Shown: one piece after another, positions 38,385 through 48,489 of the stretch
Position numbering within the stretch: the stretch's first letter is position 1
How the letters are laid out: each line of letters opens with the position of its first letter
Made by a program: the position numbers and the translations under genes
NCBI GenBank assembly: GCA_015296085.1
Contig: DVDT01000086.1
Coordinates: 124,001 to 188,000 of the forward strand
Direction: 5' to 3'
DNA length: 64,000 nt
From: Trichormus sp. M33_DOE_039
GTDB taxonomy: Bacteria > Cyanobacteriota > Cyanobacteriia > Cyanobacteriales > Nostocaceae
Notes under the pieces: generated by a model
Told to the model about the DNA's origin: nothing
What the model saw: the letters and a program-made list of their open reading frames with translations, nothing else
Databases searched by the model: none

Positions 38385-39071
38385 ATGCCAACAATTTTAG
38401 TGCCGCAAGGAGCAGAGTCTGCGGCTGTGTGTCGCGGCTTAAAGCGATTGACTGGTAAACAGCCAATTGTTAAACCAATACCAGTAGGTATTCATGCTGT
38501 AAGAGAATATTTGCAACAATGGTCACAGACAAAAGACTTTGAGAAGGAAGTCAAACCGGGAATATTGGTCTTAGGTCTATGCGGTAGTTTAACTCAGCAG
38601 CACAAAGTCGGGGATATTGTGCTGTACCAAGATTGTGTATATCAACAACAAATACGAGAATGCAGCCATACACTTAATTCTTATATCCAATCAAAATTCA
38701 ACCATCAACAGTCAAGAGTCAGCGTAGCTAAATCATTGACCAGCGATCGCGTGATTTGTTCCGCCACCGAAAAACGGTATCTTGGGGAAACAATGGGTGT
38801 TAATGTCGTTGATATGGAAGGCTTTGCTGTCCTGGAGTTTTTTCACAAAATTGCGGTAGAAGTAGCCATGTTACGAGTAGTGAGTGATGATTGCGATAAT
38901 GATATTCCTGATATAACAGCAGCAATCAAACCTGACGGTTCACTCAAGCCTTTATCTCTAGCAGTGAGATTTGTTCGTCAACCAATAGCAGCTAATCACC
39001 TAATTCGCGGTTCTTTGCAAGGATTAAAGGTATTAGAAAGAGTTACAGAATTACTGTTTGCTCAAAAATGA
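38385..39071 (+). CDS. hpnG: HpnG-like nucleosidase/phosphorylase (probable adenosylhopane nucleosidase)
   Basis: The 228-residue PNP/MTAN-fold protein has LGLCGSL (63-69) and the ribose-binding DMEG motif (143-146). In hopanoid producers HpnG cleaves adenine from adenosylhopane made by HpnH. The adjacent hpn genes, and divergence from the RND-hpnA-hpnH group through a 106-bp spacer, support this role. By sequence alone a methylthioadenosine nucleosidase cannot be excluded. Confidence 0.75.
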   Translation: MPTILVPQGAESAAVCRGLKRLTGKQPIVKPIPVGIHAVREYLQQWSQTKDFEKEVKPGILVLGLCGSLTQQHKVGDIVLYQDCVYQQQIRECSHTLNSYIQSKFNHQQSRVSVAKSLTSDRVICSATEKRYLGETMGVNVVDMEGFAVLEFFHKIAVEVAMLRVVSDDCDNDIPDITAAIKPDGSLKPLSLAVRFVRQPIAANHLIRGSLQGLKVLERVTELLFAQK

Positions 39072-39216
39072 GTATCAGAGATAGATCAACGAATCAAAAA
39101 TACTCATCTACAAATTCGCTAGTTGTACCAATTTGGAAACAGAATGCGACAGATAGGTGGGGTATGGGCGTAAGGCCTTGAATCCCCAAGATGAGCCGGA
39201 ATTTACTTGAATGAAA

Positions 39217-42200
39217 TCAATTAATAAGAGAAAAGTTAGTTTTGAGTGTAAAGTCATTGGAATCAAAATCAGCGTTGCCAAGAGGTAAGTCTTCAAAACC
39301 AAAGTAATTATCTCCTAGTAAACGGATATGAGCTCGTCCATCTGCATTAGCCCCTAAATATGGAAAGTAAACAGGTGGATCATTAGCCGTATTCGCGTCT
39401 GAGAACGCACTAGGTCTACCATTTGCGATCATAAATGGTGCATATATCGCACCTCCAAGGAAAGACCCTTGGTATGTTGCTGTACCTGGTGTAGTATTTA
39501 CGGTTAAATCAATCCCAGCAACTCGGCTGCCGATTGCTGTTTGAATGTAGTTAGGATCTCCTGGATTAACATCTGCTACACTATCACCGTTAATATCAAT
39601 ACCGCCACTTTGATTAGCAACTTGATAGAAACCAACGTAGTTATTTAAAAGACCGTCGCGGGTGACGATAAATTCAGCCTCTACTGTTCCAGTTAATGTC
39701 CGTAAATCTAATAATTCTCCTGGAGTTCTGGTTTGCAAATCTGTACCTAATGTGAGAGGTTGATTGCTACTCTCAATCATCGTTACTAAATCTAGGAAGT
39801 CATTGGGATTACTACCAGTAGCATTACTTGTGCCATCTTCCCAAGCTATGGAAAAGATACTAGAACCCAAATCTGTAATTTGTTGAGTGCTGGGCGTGCC
39901 GAACAATACTTCAGAAACAGGAGTATTTCCTTGATTAACGTTATCTAATGAACTGTTGCGGACAAGATAGAATCGGAAGTTACTTCCAGAGTCTAATTCT
40001 AATATTCGTTGGCGATCGCTATCTATTTGTCCCGGAAAGTCAGGCACACCAGATAAAATTACCTGCGCGCGACTTAAAGCAGCTTGGGTATAACCAGCAT
40101 CACCAGGAAGCAGGCCATTAATTCTACCTTGAGCATCATCAACGATAAACAGTCCTAATTCATCGATAGAAAAAGCAGAACCATCGGCATTGTAAGCACC
40201 AGTATCGGTAAGACTCACCTTTAATCGAGTTTGAGCATTACTACCTTTGATAGTAAAAATATCACTGTTCCCATTCCTAGTCAGAGGAATATCATTATCT
40301 TTAATAGAAACATTGATAGAATTAACGGCGATGCCATTGTATCTAGAATCGCTGCTACTAACTGTGTGTTGAATCGTACCACTATGATTTCCTTCTATGA
40401 AAGAATCATCAATAGCTATCACCGTCACAGTTTGAGCAACATTCCAATTTTGAGGTGTAAAAACTAACTGATTAGCACTAGTAGTCAATTGTGTACCACC
40501 ATTCAGGTTAATCACAACATTAGATGTTGGTTGGTTACTTAAGACCACACTATAACTATCAGTAACACCATCCTCAGTGATAGTAGTGTTACCACCACTT
40601 TGATTAATAATTACATCAACAGCAGCATTACCAATGAGTAAAAAACTGTTAGCTGTTAAAGCTACACGATTAGAGAATAAAGCAATCTGCATCTGTGCAT
40701 TGCTACCACTACCGTCAGCATCAAAGAAAAGTTCGCCCTTAGCTTGATTGTAAATGAAGCGTTGACTGCCTGTAGTCGCACTTGTTCCGAGTCCCAACAA
40801 ACTGGGATTTAATGTCCCCGCACTCAGTCCAAACTCAGATGCAGATAGATGCACAATATCCTCACCGACTTTGAAGTCAACCACCGTATCAAAGCCACTG
40901 TTTAGCACACCAATTAAATCAAAGATATCTGCACCCAAACTACCCTCTAACCTATCACTACCAAGACCACCTCTGAGTGTGTCATTTCCAGCACCGCCAA
41001 ACAGTTGGTCATTCCCTGCTAAACCCTCCAAAATATTATCAGCACTATTACCCATCAGTCGGTTATCGGCACTATTACCTTGACCATTAATAGCTTGATG
41101 ACCCACTAAACTCAGATTTTCTAGGTTATCCCCTAAATCCCAACTAACTAGGGAGAACACTGTATCTGTACCTGCATCTATGGCTTCAATAATCTGGTCT
41201 TGGTCACTATCTACTTCGTAAATATCGTTACCTGCACCACCTTCTAGAAGATCATTACCTACACCACCATCTAACCTGTCATTGCCATTACCACCAATCA
41301 GATGATCATCACCTGCTTTACCCATCAACCAATCATCACCCTCGCCACCATCTAGAATATTAGTTGCATTGTTCCCAACGATGTGATTATTGAGTTCATT
41401 CCCAGTACCATCAATGGCGGTGTTACCTAGGAGGGTGAGATTTTCTACATTGCTACTATTCGTTAAATCCCAAGTATTTACAGAGTTGATTTTATCTATA
41501 CCGCCATCAGCAACCTCAATTACTTGATCGCCTAGAATATCTACAGTGTAAATATCATTACCTGCACCACCCTCAAGTATATCATCACCCTCTCCACCAT
41601 CGAGGTTATCACCACCTTCACCACCGAAGATGTGATCATTGCCGGCGTTGCCATAGAGGAAGTCTGAGCCATCACCGCCGCTGACGGTATCATTGTCATC
41701 GCCACCAGACACATAATCAGTACCATTGTTTCCATCTAGGGTATCGTCGCCTGCATTACCAAAGATGTAGTCATTGCCATCTAAGCCGTCGATGGTATCA
41801 TTGCTTGCTGTTCCACGTAGGATATCTGTCCCTGGTGTAGCTCCGGGATAAGCAAAGTCATTGTCAGTGATGGAGATATTTTGAGTAGTTGCACCGCCAA
41901 GTGTGATTCCATCAGAAGGATTACTGATAGTCAGTGTAGCGGTTTCTGTTCCCTCAACTAGAGCATCATCGACAACGGAGAAGGTGACTGAGCCTGTAGT
42001 TTGTCCGTTGGGGATGGTAATTGTGGTGTTGCTGAGAGTGTAATCGCCTGCTGTAATACCTGTTCCAGTCACTACTAGGTTAACTGTTTGATTGCCTGTA
42101 ACGTTACTAGAAGCCGTCGCAGTGACCGTAATCTGCGTTGTACCTACTTCTGAGCCAGTATTAGAACTAACTGATAAGCTGACTGTGGGCGCAGGATTAA

Positions 42201-43548
42201 CCGTTACATTAGAAGTTGCAATTGAGTTATTAGCTTCGTTGCTTTCCGCAATAGTGCTATTAGGATCAGCAACTAACGTACCACTGCCAAGAGTGCCTGC
42301 TTGGGTGGGTGTAACATTAACGTTAATTTGGGCAAAATTACCCGCGTTAACGCTTCCACCAGTAAAAGTTAGAGTAGAACCGACAACAGTGGGACTGCTA
42401 AATCCTCCTCCCAAAATATTCGATGAATTATAGGTGACGTTGGCAGGTAGGGTAAATCTTAGTTCTATGCCACTGGCGTTAGCATTACCGTTATTCTGCA
42501 CATCTAATGTGTAATTGAAAGGAGTACCAACAGACTGTGAACCAGGAGTAATAGTGCTGACGCTTAAGTCTGGTAATAAAATAACATCGTTATCAGTAAT
42601 AGTGATGTCTTGAGTAGTAGTGCTACCTAATGTCATCCCAGCAGAAGGATTACTGATAGTTAATGTAGCTGTCTCTGTTCCTTCTACTACAGCATCATCG
42701 ACGACAGTGAATGTGATTGAAGCAGTAGTTTGTCCGTTGGGAATGGTAATTGTGGTGTTGCTAAGAGTATAGTCGCCTGCGGTGATACCTGTTCCAGTTA
42801 CTCCCAAGTTTAAAGTCTGGTTGCCGGAAACCGCACTAGAAGCTGTAGCAGTGACGGTGATTTGTGTTGTCCCTGCTTCAGTACCAATATTGGAACTAAC
42901 CGATAAATTAACTGTGGGGGTTATGAAAGGAATAGAAAGAGAAAAGTCATCTATTGCCAAACCATCATCAGCACCAGTAGCATCGAAGTCTTGCCAGCGC
43001 AAATAAAATGTTGCACCATTGGCAATATTTAGTCCAGAAATTACTCCCGTAACAGTTGTATTATTCCCCGCCGCATTACCATCAAGAGACCCGGCGGTGG
43101 CTGCTGTATTCGATGAACTAAAATCTAAGGTATTAACATCTGTCCAAGTACCGCTTGTTAGAGAAACTGCATCTAAGCTGTACTGAAAATCTAAGCGGTC
43201 TGTTCGGCCTGATGTACCAAGCCGCCATTGCTCTCCACGATAGCTGATGTTTAATGAAGTAATGACACTGCCTGTATTGTTAGTAAAACTTACCCCTATA
43301 GTGGGGATTAAAGTACCAGATCGTAATCCACCTAATGCTCTCTCTGTACTCCCTGTTGAACCGTAGCTATAGGTATCTCCTGTATTAGAACCACCTGTAT
43401 CTGTTGCATATTGCTCGTTGTCCCTTACGCCACCTCCTGTTTCAGTAATTTCCCAACCCTGTGGAAGCAATGTATTAGTAGTTCCGCTAGTAGATAGGGA
43501 ATCAAAGTTTTGGGTGTAAGTTGCCCCAGTTAAGCTAATCGCTGGCAT
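39217..43548 (-). CDS. Giant secreted Calx-beta / CARDB / RTX / DUF4114 protein
   Basis: 1443 residues. Order: N-terminal beta-rich domain with DDGLAIDDFSL (1-208); Calx-beta (about 212-320); CARDB-like domain (about 325-450, LSVSTITPGSQSVGTPFNYT); a second, very similar Calx-beta (about 455-562); RTX repeats (about 570-890); the [24 protein letters not shown] cassette (about 895-985); a third Calx-beta-like domain; and a C-terminal DUF4114 domain (about 1115-1443). There is no Sec signal, so type I secretion is likely. The RTX block is closely related to that of the other giant protein 11 kb away, but the module order differs. Binding or surface role inferred. Confidence 0.86.
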   Translation of the reverse strand: MPAISLTGATYTQNFDSLSTSGTTNTLLPQGWEITETGGGVRDNEQYATDTGGSNTGDTYSYGSTGSTERALGGLRSGTLIPTIGVSFTNNTGSVITSLNISYRGEQWRLGTSGRTDRLDFQYSLDAVSLTSGTWTDVNTLDFSSSNTAATAGSLDGNAAGNNTTVTGVISGLNIANGATFYLRWQDFDATGADDGLAIDDFSLSIPFITPTVNLSVSSNIGTEAGTTQITVTATASSAVSGNQTLNLGVTGTGITAGDYTLSNTTITIPNGQTTASITFTVVDDAVVEGTETATLTISNPSAGMTLGSTTTQDITITDNDVILLPDLSVSTITPGSQSVGTPFNYTLDVQNNGNANASGIELRFTLPANVTYNSSNILGGGFSSPTVVGSTLTFTGGSVNAGNFAQINVNVTPTQAGTLGSGTLVADPNSTIAESNEANNSIATSNVTVNPAPTVSLSVSSNTGSEVGTTQITVTATASSNVTGNQTVNLVVTGTGITAGDYTLSNTTITIPNGQTTGSVTFSVVDDALVEGTETATLTISNPSDGITLGGATTQNISITDNDFAYPGATPGTDILRGTASNDTIDGLDGNDYIFGNAGDDTLDGNNGTDYVSGGDDNDTVSGGDGSDFLYGNAGNDHIFGGEGGDNLDGGEGDDILEGGAGNDIYTVDILGDQVIEVADGGIDKINSVNTWDLTNSSNVENLTLLGNTAIDGTGNELNNHIVGNNATNILDGGEGDDWLMGKAGDDHLIGGNGNDRLDGGVGNDLLEGGAGNDIYEVDSDQDQIIEAIDAGTDTVFSLVSWDLGDNLENLSLVGHQAINGQGNSADNRLMGNSADNILEGLAGNDQLFGGAGNDTLRGGLGSDRLEGSLGADIFDLIGVLNSGFDTVVDFKVGEDIVHLSASEFGLSAGTLNPSLLGLGTSATTGSQRFIYNQAKGELFFDADGSGSNAQMQIALFSNRVALTANSFLLIGNAAVDVIINQSGGNTTITEDGVTDSYSVVLSNQPTSNVVINLNGGTQLTTSANQLVFTPQNWNVAQTVTVIAIDDSFIEGNHSGTIQHTVSSSDSRYNGIAVNSINVSIKDNDIPLTRNGNSDIFTIKGSNAQTRLKVSLTDTGAYNADGSAFSIDELGLFIVDDAQGRINGLLPGDAGYTQAALSRAQVILSGVPDFPGQIDSDRQRILELDSGSNFRFYLVRNSSLDNVNQGNTPVSEVLFGTPSTQQITDLGSSIFSIAWEDGTSNATGSNPNDFLDLVTMIESSNQPLTLGTDLQTRTPGELLDLRTLTGTVEAEFIVTRDGLLNNYVGFYQVANQSGGIDINGDSVADVNPGDPNYIQTAIGSRVAGIDLTVNTTPGTATYQGSFLGGAIYAPFMIANGRPSAFSDANTANDPPVYFPYLGANADGRAHIRLLGDNYFGFEDLPLGNADFDSNDFTLKTNFSLIN

Positions 43549-44074
43549 TTGTTTTTACCTTTTATAATTTCGTCAAGAAATTGTGTTGAGTTTGTGCTAC
43601 TGAGAATGCGATTGAACCCTTTGTTTCTGTGCTATCTCTTAAGCCTGAGATGCGATCGCCCCCAGATAAACCACAATTGCTGCTGTATTGGTCATTAACC
43701 TAGTAAAAATTGCTAGCCCACAAAGTAGTTTTGTATCAAAACTTTTATGTCTTTTCGCTAATACCACTTGGTTATAATCTTGATTACAGATAAATGACAA
43801 GTGAATTTTTATAATAGAGAATCTAAGTAATTACTCGTAATATGGTCATACTTTCTGCGAGCAGAATTGTTTGAGTAGCGATCGCATAATTGATCGCATA
43901 CTTGTAGAGTCGAAAGTGCGATCGTATTTCGTGAAATTCAGTGATTCCTAAATTTCAGAACATTTTCCAGCAATTTTAGAGGTAATTTTGCATTCAATCA
44001 GAAATATAACTGGTAATTATCAACCTACAATTTTCTGAATCTTTGAGCAGTGCCATATCGCAGGAGGAAAAAAT
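43549..44074. other. Intergenic region upstream of the DUF4114 giant gene
   Basis: About 525 bp with promoters for the giant gene (left) and the small secreted peptide (right). Three GATCGCAT-type repeats cluster near 43878-43925. No gene or RNA was recognised. Confidence 0.4.
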
Positions 44075-44239
44075 ATGACTTACAGGAAATGGCCTTTGCA
44101 CAAACTTTTGGTCAGTTGTATTTTAAGTACATCTTTTATTATCAGCCAAACTGCATTAGCTGCTTATCAGCCACCCGATGATCAAAAACCCCCAAAAGAT
44201 TCATCGGACGCATTACAAAGTAAGACCATTAATCAGTGA
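44075..44239 (+). CDS. Small secreted protein, possibly a truncated DUF928-type gene
   Basis: A 54-codon frame with the best Shine-Dalgarno sequence in this area (AGGAGG at 44062-44067, 7 nt before ATG). It encodes a clear signal peptide (basic KWPLHK, hydrophobic LLVSCILSTSFIIS, cleavage near ALA/A) and a short polar tail YQPPDDQKPPKDSS. The tail recalls the start of mature DUF928 proteins of cyanobacteria, which are much longer. It may therefore be a truncated remnant or a genuine small secreted peptide. Confidence 0.5.
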   Translation: MTYRKWPLHKLLVSCILSTSFIISQTALAAYQPPDDQKPPKDSSDALQSKTINQ

Positions 44240-44397
44240 GTCCAGGTGAGTATTTACCGTTAAAAGAGCTAAATTTCCCCTACACCCCTACACCCTTACA
44301 CCCCTACACCCCCAGACCTCTTGTAAATTTGCTGAATAATCATGCCACTATATAAGACAGAGCTTTAAATTCAGCAAAAGAAAGGCCAGAAAACGCT

Positions 44398-45354
44398 GTG
44401 CAGATCACATTTTTGGGGACAAGTTCCGGTGTACCTACAAAAACACGTAATGTTTCTAGTGTTGCCCTAAGATTACCGCAAAGGGCAGAATTTTGGCTAT
44501 TCGACTGTGGTGAAGGTACTCAGCACCAACTGTTGCGGAGTGAACTTAAAACTAGCCAAATATCCCGAATTTTTGTCACCCATATGCACGGCGACCACAT
44601 TTTTGGCTTGATGGGACTTTTGGCTAGTTGTGGTTTGGCAGGTAATGTAGAAAAAGTTGATATATATGGGCCAGCTGGATTAAATGACTATATCCAAGCT
44701 GCTTCACGTTACTCCCATACACATTTTTCTTACCCGATTAAAGTCCATACCGTTCGCCCTGGCATAATCTATGAAGATGAAGAATTTACCGTGACTTGTG
44801 GTCTGTTGCATCACCGCATTACAGCTTTTGGCTATCGCGTAGCCGAAAAAGACCGTGCTGGACGCTTCGACATTGAAAAAGCGAAAAGCTTGCAAATTCC
44901 CCCAGGTCGGATTTATGGTCAACTCAAACGGGGTGAAACTGTCACACTAGATGATGGGCGAGTCATCAAGGGTACAGAACTATGTGGCCCCACCGAAATA
45001 GGACGCAAGATTGCCTATTGTACTGACACAGTTTATTGTGATGGTGCGGTGGATTTGGCTCAGGATGCTGATGTGTTAATTCATGAGGCTACTTTTGCTC
45101 ATCAAGATGCAGATATGGCTTTTCAGAGATTACACTCAACAACTACAATGGCAGCACAAACAGCACTAGCGGCCGGTGCGCGTAAATTAATCATGACTCA
45201 TTTTAGTCCGCGCTACGCTCCTGGTAATGTTGTGGATCTAAAAGATTTACTCAAAGAAGCGCGTGCTATTTTTCCAAGGACAGATATGGCTTATGATTTC
45301 ATGACTTATGATGTCCCCAGACGGCGAGATGTTGCTTTAAATAGCAGCAATTGA
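44398..45354 (+). CDS. rnz: Ribonuclease Z
   Basis: The 318-residue metallo-beta-lactamase enzyme cuts the 3' trailer from tRNA precursors. The zinc motif HxHxDH is His62, His64, Asp66 and His67 (THMHGDH). The exosite-type insertion (about residues 160-175) and the C-terminal LIMTHFSPRY motif are present. The start is GTG at 44398; the product opens MQITFLGTSSGVPTK as expected. It matters here because the local tRNA-Leu gene does not encode CCA. Confidence 0.95.
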   Translation: MQITFLGTSSGVPTKTRNVSSVALRLPQRAEFWLFDCGEGTQHQLLRSELKTSQISRIFVTHMHGDHIFGLMGLLASCGLAGNVEKVDIYGPAGLNDYIQAASRYSHTHFSYPIKVHTVRPGIIYEDEEFTVTCGLLHHRITAFGYRVAEKDRAGRFDIEKAKSLQIPPGRIYGQLKRGETVTLDDGRVIKGTELCGPTEIGRKIAYCTDTVYCDGAVDLAQDADVLIHEATFAHQDADMAFQRLHSTTTMAAQTALAAGARKLIMTHFSPRYAPGNVVDLKDLLKEARAIFPRTDMAYDFMTYDVPRRRDVALNSSN

Positions 45355-46245
45355 AATTTTACATCATAATCTTGCACCTAAAATAAGATGGATAACTACA
45401 ATCAGATCTACGATTGTTACAAAGATCCAGAAATAGAGCTTCAAGAAGATTACATTGATGACTTTTATGTGATATTGAAAGCTTAATCTGATATTAATTT
45501 TACCCCATCTACAGAAAATGGCGATCGCATTAAAAATTAGTAGTCTAGAATACCATTTCAGTGAATAATAAGTCTTAGATGATAACCGGAAAGTAGAAGA
45601 TAATTTTATCTATGCTTAATTTTTTTGTGAAATATTATCTATAAATAAATCAATAATTCGTTAATTTTATGCCAAAAGTTACTTAATAGGAAGAATTGGA
45701 TTATACATTCATTATTAATTAATAATTATTGGTATTTCTATATTATATACAAAGTATATTTATTCACTAAACAATCTCTTAATAAATATCCCTATATTTA
45801 GCAGTGATTATTTTTTCTATAGCCAAATGAGTATGAAATAGCTGTTAGTTAAGCTTTTCGAGTCTCTCAATAAATTTTGATTTATCTTTATTGGTAGTGA
45901 AAACGACGCTCTAAATAAGTTTAATATTCAAATTTTTGCAGATTCTTATAAGCAATTAATAATTAATGCACTAGATTTAGACTTTACGAGAATCATTGAT
46001 AACTATCACTACTACTATTACTATTGCCTGCAGAGATATTAAAAAATAACTTGTGCTTATTTAATAAGGATACAGTAAAGGCTGCTAGAAATCGTTGACA
46101 TCAATTGGCAGATTATTTTAGGCTCTATATTCTTCATGCCAATTCTTAGGGGATTGGTGTTTTGTACTTGCATATACATAAAAAAACTCAGCAAAATACT
46201 CATGATTTGCTAGAACAATTTTTACAGAATTTGAGGAATTTATAA
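45355..46245. other. AT-rich intergenic region (about 890 bp)
   Basis: No convincing gene. A 32-codon frame (45388-45486, MDNYNQIYDCYKDPEIELQ) is acidic and has no clear ribosome site. The stretch from 45600 to 46030 is very AT-rich and rich in TATTA/TAATA tracts. The right end should contain the promoter of the Wzc-like gene. Confidence 0.45.
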
Positions 46246-48420
46246 ATGTCTAAAGTAAGTTTAAATCAAGAAGAATTTGTTACTAACTCATCCCAAGAAC
46301 AAGTCAAATTTAGACATATATCTAAAATATTACTACGGCGACGGTTTGTAGTATTAGCAGTTTCTTGTATTGTCATGTCAGTAACTAGCCTCATGGCTGT
46401 CATGACTAAAACTAATTACAAGAGCTATATGCAAATTTTAGTAAGCTCTAATGTATACGAAAGTGTTGAATTAACTAATATTCCCCATATTTCAGATAGT
46501 AAGCCCACTAATTCCAACTCACAGGTTGTTGATCACTATACTGCTCAGAAGAATCTCATGCTGAGTTCTAATTTAATTGAAAAAGCAGTAACTTTACTAC
46601 GTTCCAACTATCCTAATATTACTGTAGAGCAAATTAAAGGTAAATCGAATTACAACCAAAACTCTCCTTTAAAAGTTACACAATTAGAAAAGAAAAAAGG
46701 GGCTAATCAATTGGTTAGTCCTGTTTTTGAAGTTTCCTTCCAGGATAGTGATCCAGTTAAAGCCCAAAAAGTCTTATTAGCTTTACAGAAAGTCTATCAA
46801 GATTACAATATAGAACAAAAACAAGAACGACTAAATAAAGGGCTAGTTTTTGTTAACACGCGTATCCCACTAATGCAAAAGCAGGTAAGACAAGCAGAGC
46901 AAAATCTAGAAAATTTCCGTAAAAAACACAATCTATTAGACCCACAATCACAAAGTCAAATTTTGCTGAAGTCTTTGGCAGATATTCAAAAAGAATTACA
47001 AACTACTCGCAATGAATTAAAAAACGTCCAAGAACGTCAGCAAAACTTAGAGCAGAATATAGCTATTTCTACTCAGCAAACACTGATTTCCTCTAATTTG
47101 ATTCAATCAACTCGCTACCAAATGCTTTTAAGTGAAGTGCAGAAAACTGAACAAGCATTAGCACAGGAACAATTACGCTACACAGATAATTCTCCTATTA
47201 TTGTCAGCCTGAAACAGCAATATCAGCATCAATTACAACTTTTACAACAAGAAACAAAGCAGTTAAAACAAGAGAGTACAAAAGCCGCAGCATTAACACA
47301 AGAGCAAATAATAGAGGAGTTGAATCAGTTAAAATCAACTGCTGAAAGTTTCAAGAATAAAGAAAAAAGCTTAGTTGCATCAGAACAACGAATTAGTGCA
47401 GAGTTGAAACGATATCCGAATTTAATAGCAGTATATCAACGTTTACTATCTGAAGTAGAAACTCAACGTCAAGCTTTAGAGCAATTATTACAAACACAAC
47501 AGTTGGTAGGATTAAAAATTACTCAGACAGGGTTGGATTGGCAAGTTTTAGAAGCACCGAGTTTGGCGACATATAACAGTTATGACAAACTGTGGCTAGT
47601 ATTTGGAGGTATGGTGATTGGGCCTGTTTTGGGTGTTGCGATCGCACTACTTTGGGGAATGCGTCATCGTGTGATTCATTCAGCACAGGATTTACAACGA
47701 GTCAGCAACCTGAGATTGTTAGGTTCTGTCCCGAAACTTGCATCGAATGCGATGGAAAAACGACTACCGAGTTTAGCTTGGAACTGGCGACGTAATACTT
47801 CACCTTCCCTGGTAGAAAGCAACTCATGGCTACCTTGTCACGAAACCTTAGATATGGTGTATCAAAATACGCAAATTTTAAAGTATCCTTTTCCCTTTAA
47901 TTCTTTGATGGTAACTTCTGCATTACCAGGAGAAGGACGCACAACTTTAGCTTTGGGGTTAGCGGCGAGTGCAGCACATATGCACCAGCGGGTATTATTA
48001 ATTGATGCTAACTTGCGATCGCCTAAACTCCATAAAATACTCCAACTATCTAATGACTGGGGATTATCTCTGTTACTAGTTGATGAGAGCAGTGATCATA
48101 TCAACGACTACATCCAGCCTATTCACCCCTCTATCGATATTTTGACCGCCGGGCCTGCACCAGAAGATCCTGTGCAATTGCTCAGTTCCCAGCGCATGAA
48201 AGAACTTATCGAGTTATTCGAGCAAAGTTATGACCTAGTATTAATAGATGCTCCAGCCATTTTAGGCACAGTTGATGCCAGAATCGTCGCCTCATTGTGT
48301 AATGGCATTATGATGGTGGGGCGCATTGGCTGGGTAACTCAAACCGAAGTCACCCAAGCAGTCGAAATCTTAAATCGGTTGAATTTAGTTGGCATTATCG
48401 CCAATGAAGCCAATAATTAA
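46246..48420 (+). CDS. Wzc-like polysaccharide co-polymerase with modified P-loop
   Basis: The 724-residue protein has a Wzz domain flanked by two membrane helices (about 37-57 and 450-472), a long coiled-coil middle (about 190-410) and a BY-kinase-like ATPase domain. Motifs: Walker A LPGEGRTT with Arg565 in place of the usual Lys, Walker A' LLIDANLRSPK and Walker B LVLIDAP. The tyrosine-rich C-terminal tail of autokinases is absent. It should help set chain length or export of exopolysaccharide at the inner membrane; kinase activity is doubtful. No Wzx/Wzy gene is adjacent. Confidence 0.85.
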   Translation: MSKVSLNQEEFVTNSSQEQVKFRHISKILLRRRFVVLAVSCIVMSVTSLMAVMTKTNYKSYMQILVSSNVYESVELTNIPHISDSKPTNSNSQVVDHYTAQKNLMLSSNLIEKAVTLLRSNYPNITVEQIKGKSNYNQNSPLKVTQLEKKKGANQLVSPVFEVSFQDSDPVKAQKVLLALQKVYQDYNIEQKQERLNKGLVFVNTRIPLMQKQVRQAEQNLENFRKKHNLLDPQSQSQILLKSLADIQKELQTTRNELKNVQERQQNLEQNIAISTQQTLISSNLIQSTRYQMLLSEVQKTEQALAQEQLRYTDNSPIIVSLKQQYQHQLQLLQQETKQLKQESTKAAALTQEQIIEELNQLKSTAESFKNKEKSLVASEQRISAELKRYPNLIAVYQRLLSEVETQRQALEQLLQTQQLVGLKITQTGLDWQVLEAPSLATYNSYDKLWLVFGGMVIGPVLGVAIALLWGMRHRVIHSAQDLQRVSNLRLLGSVPKLASNAMEKRLPSLAWNWRRNTSPSLVESNSWLPCHETLDMVYQNTQILKYPFPFNSLMVTSALPGEGRTTLALGLAASAAHMHQRVLLIDANLRSPKLHKILQLSNDWGLSLLLVDESSDHINDYIQPIHPSIDILTAGPAPEDPVQLLSSQRMKELIELFEQSYDLVLIDAPAILGTVDARIVASLCNGIMMVGRIGWVTQTEVTQAVEILNRLNLVGIIANEANN

Positions 48421-48423
48421 GGG

Positions 48424-48470
48424 ACTGGAGAATGGGTATTGGGGACTGGGAATATTTCCAATTCCCAATG
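48424..48470. repeat. STRR-like heptamer tract between the Wzc-like and hydroxyacid dehydrogenase genes
   Basis: GGGACTGG/GGGTATT/GGGACTG heptamers followed by the inverted TTCCCAATGCCC type fill the convergent spacer and can fold into a weak hairpin. Confidence 0.6.
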
Positions 48471-48489
48471 CCCAAAGAAGATGATACTT

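Noticed and set aside
45388-45486. 32-codon acidic frame after rnz
   Set aside because: Too short to judge without comparison, with no clear Shine-Dalgarno sequence; described only as part of the intergenic region.
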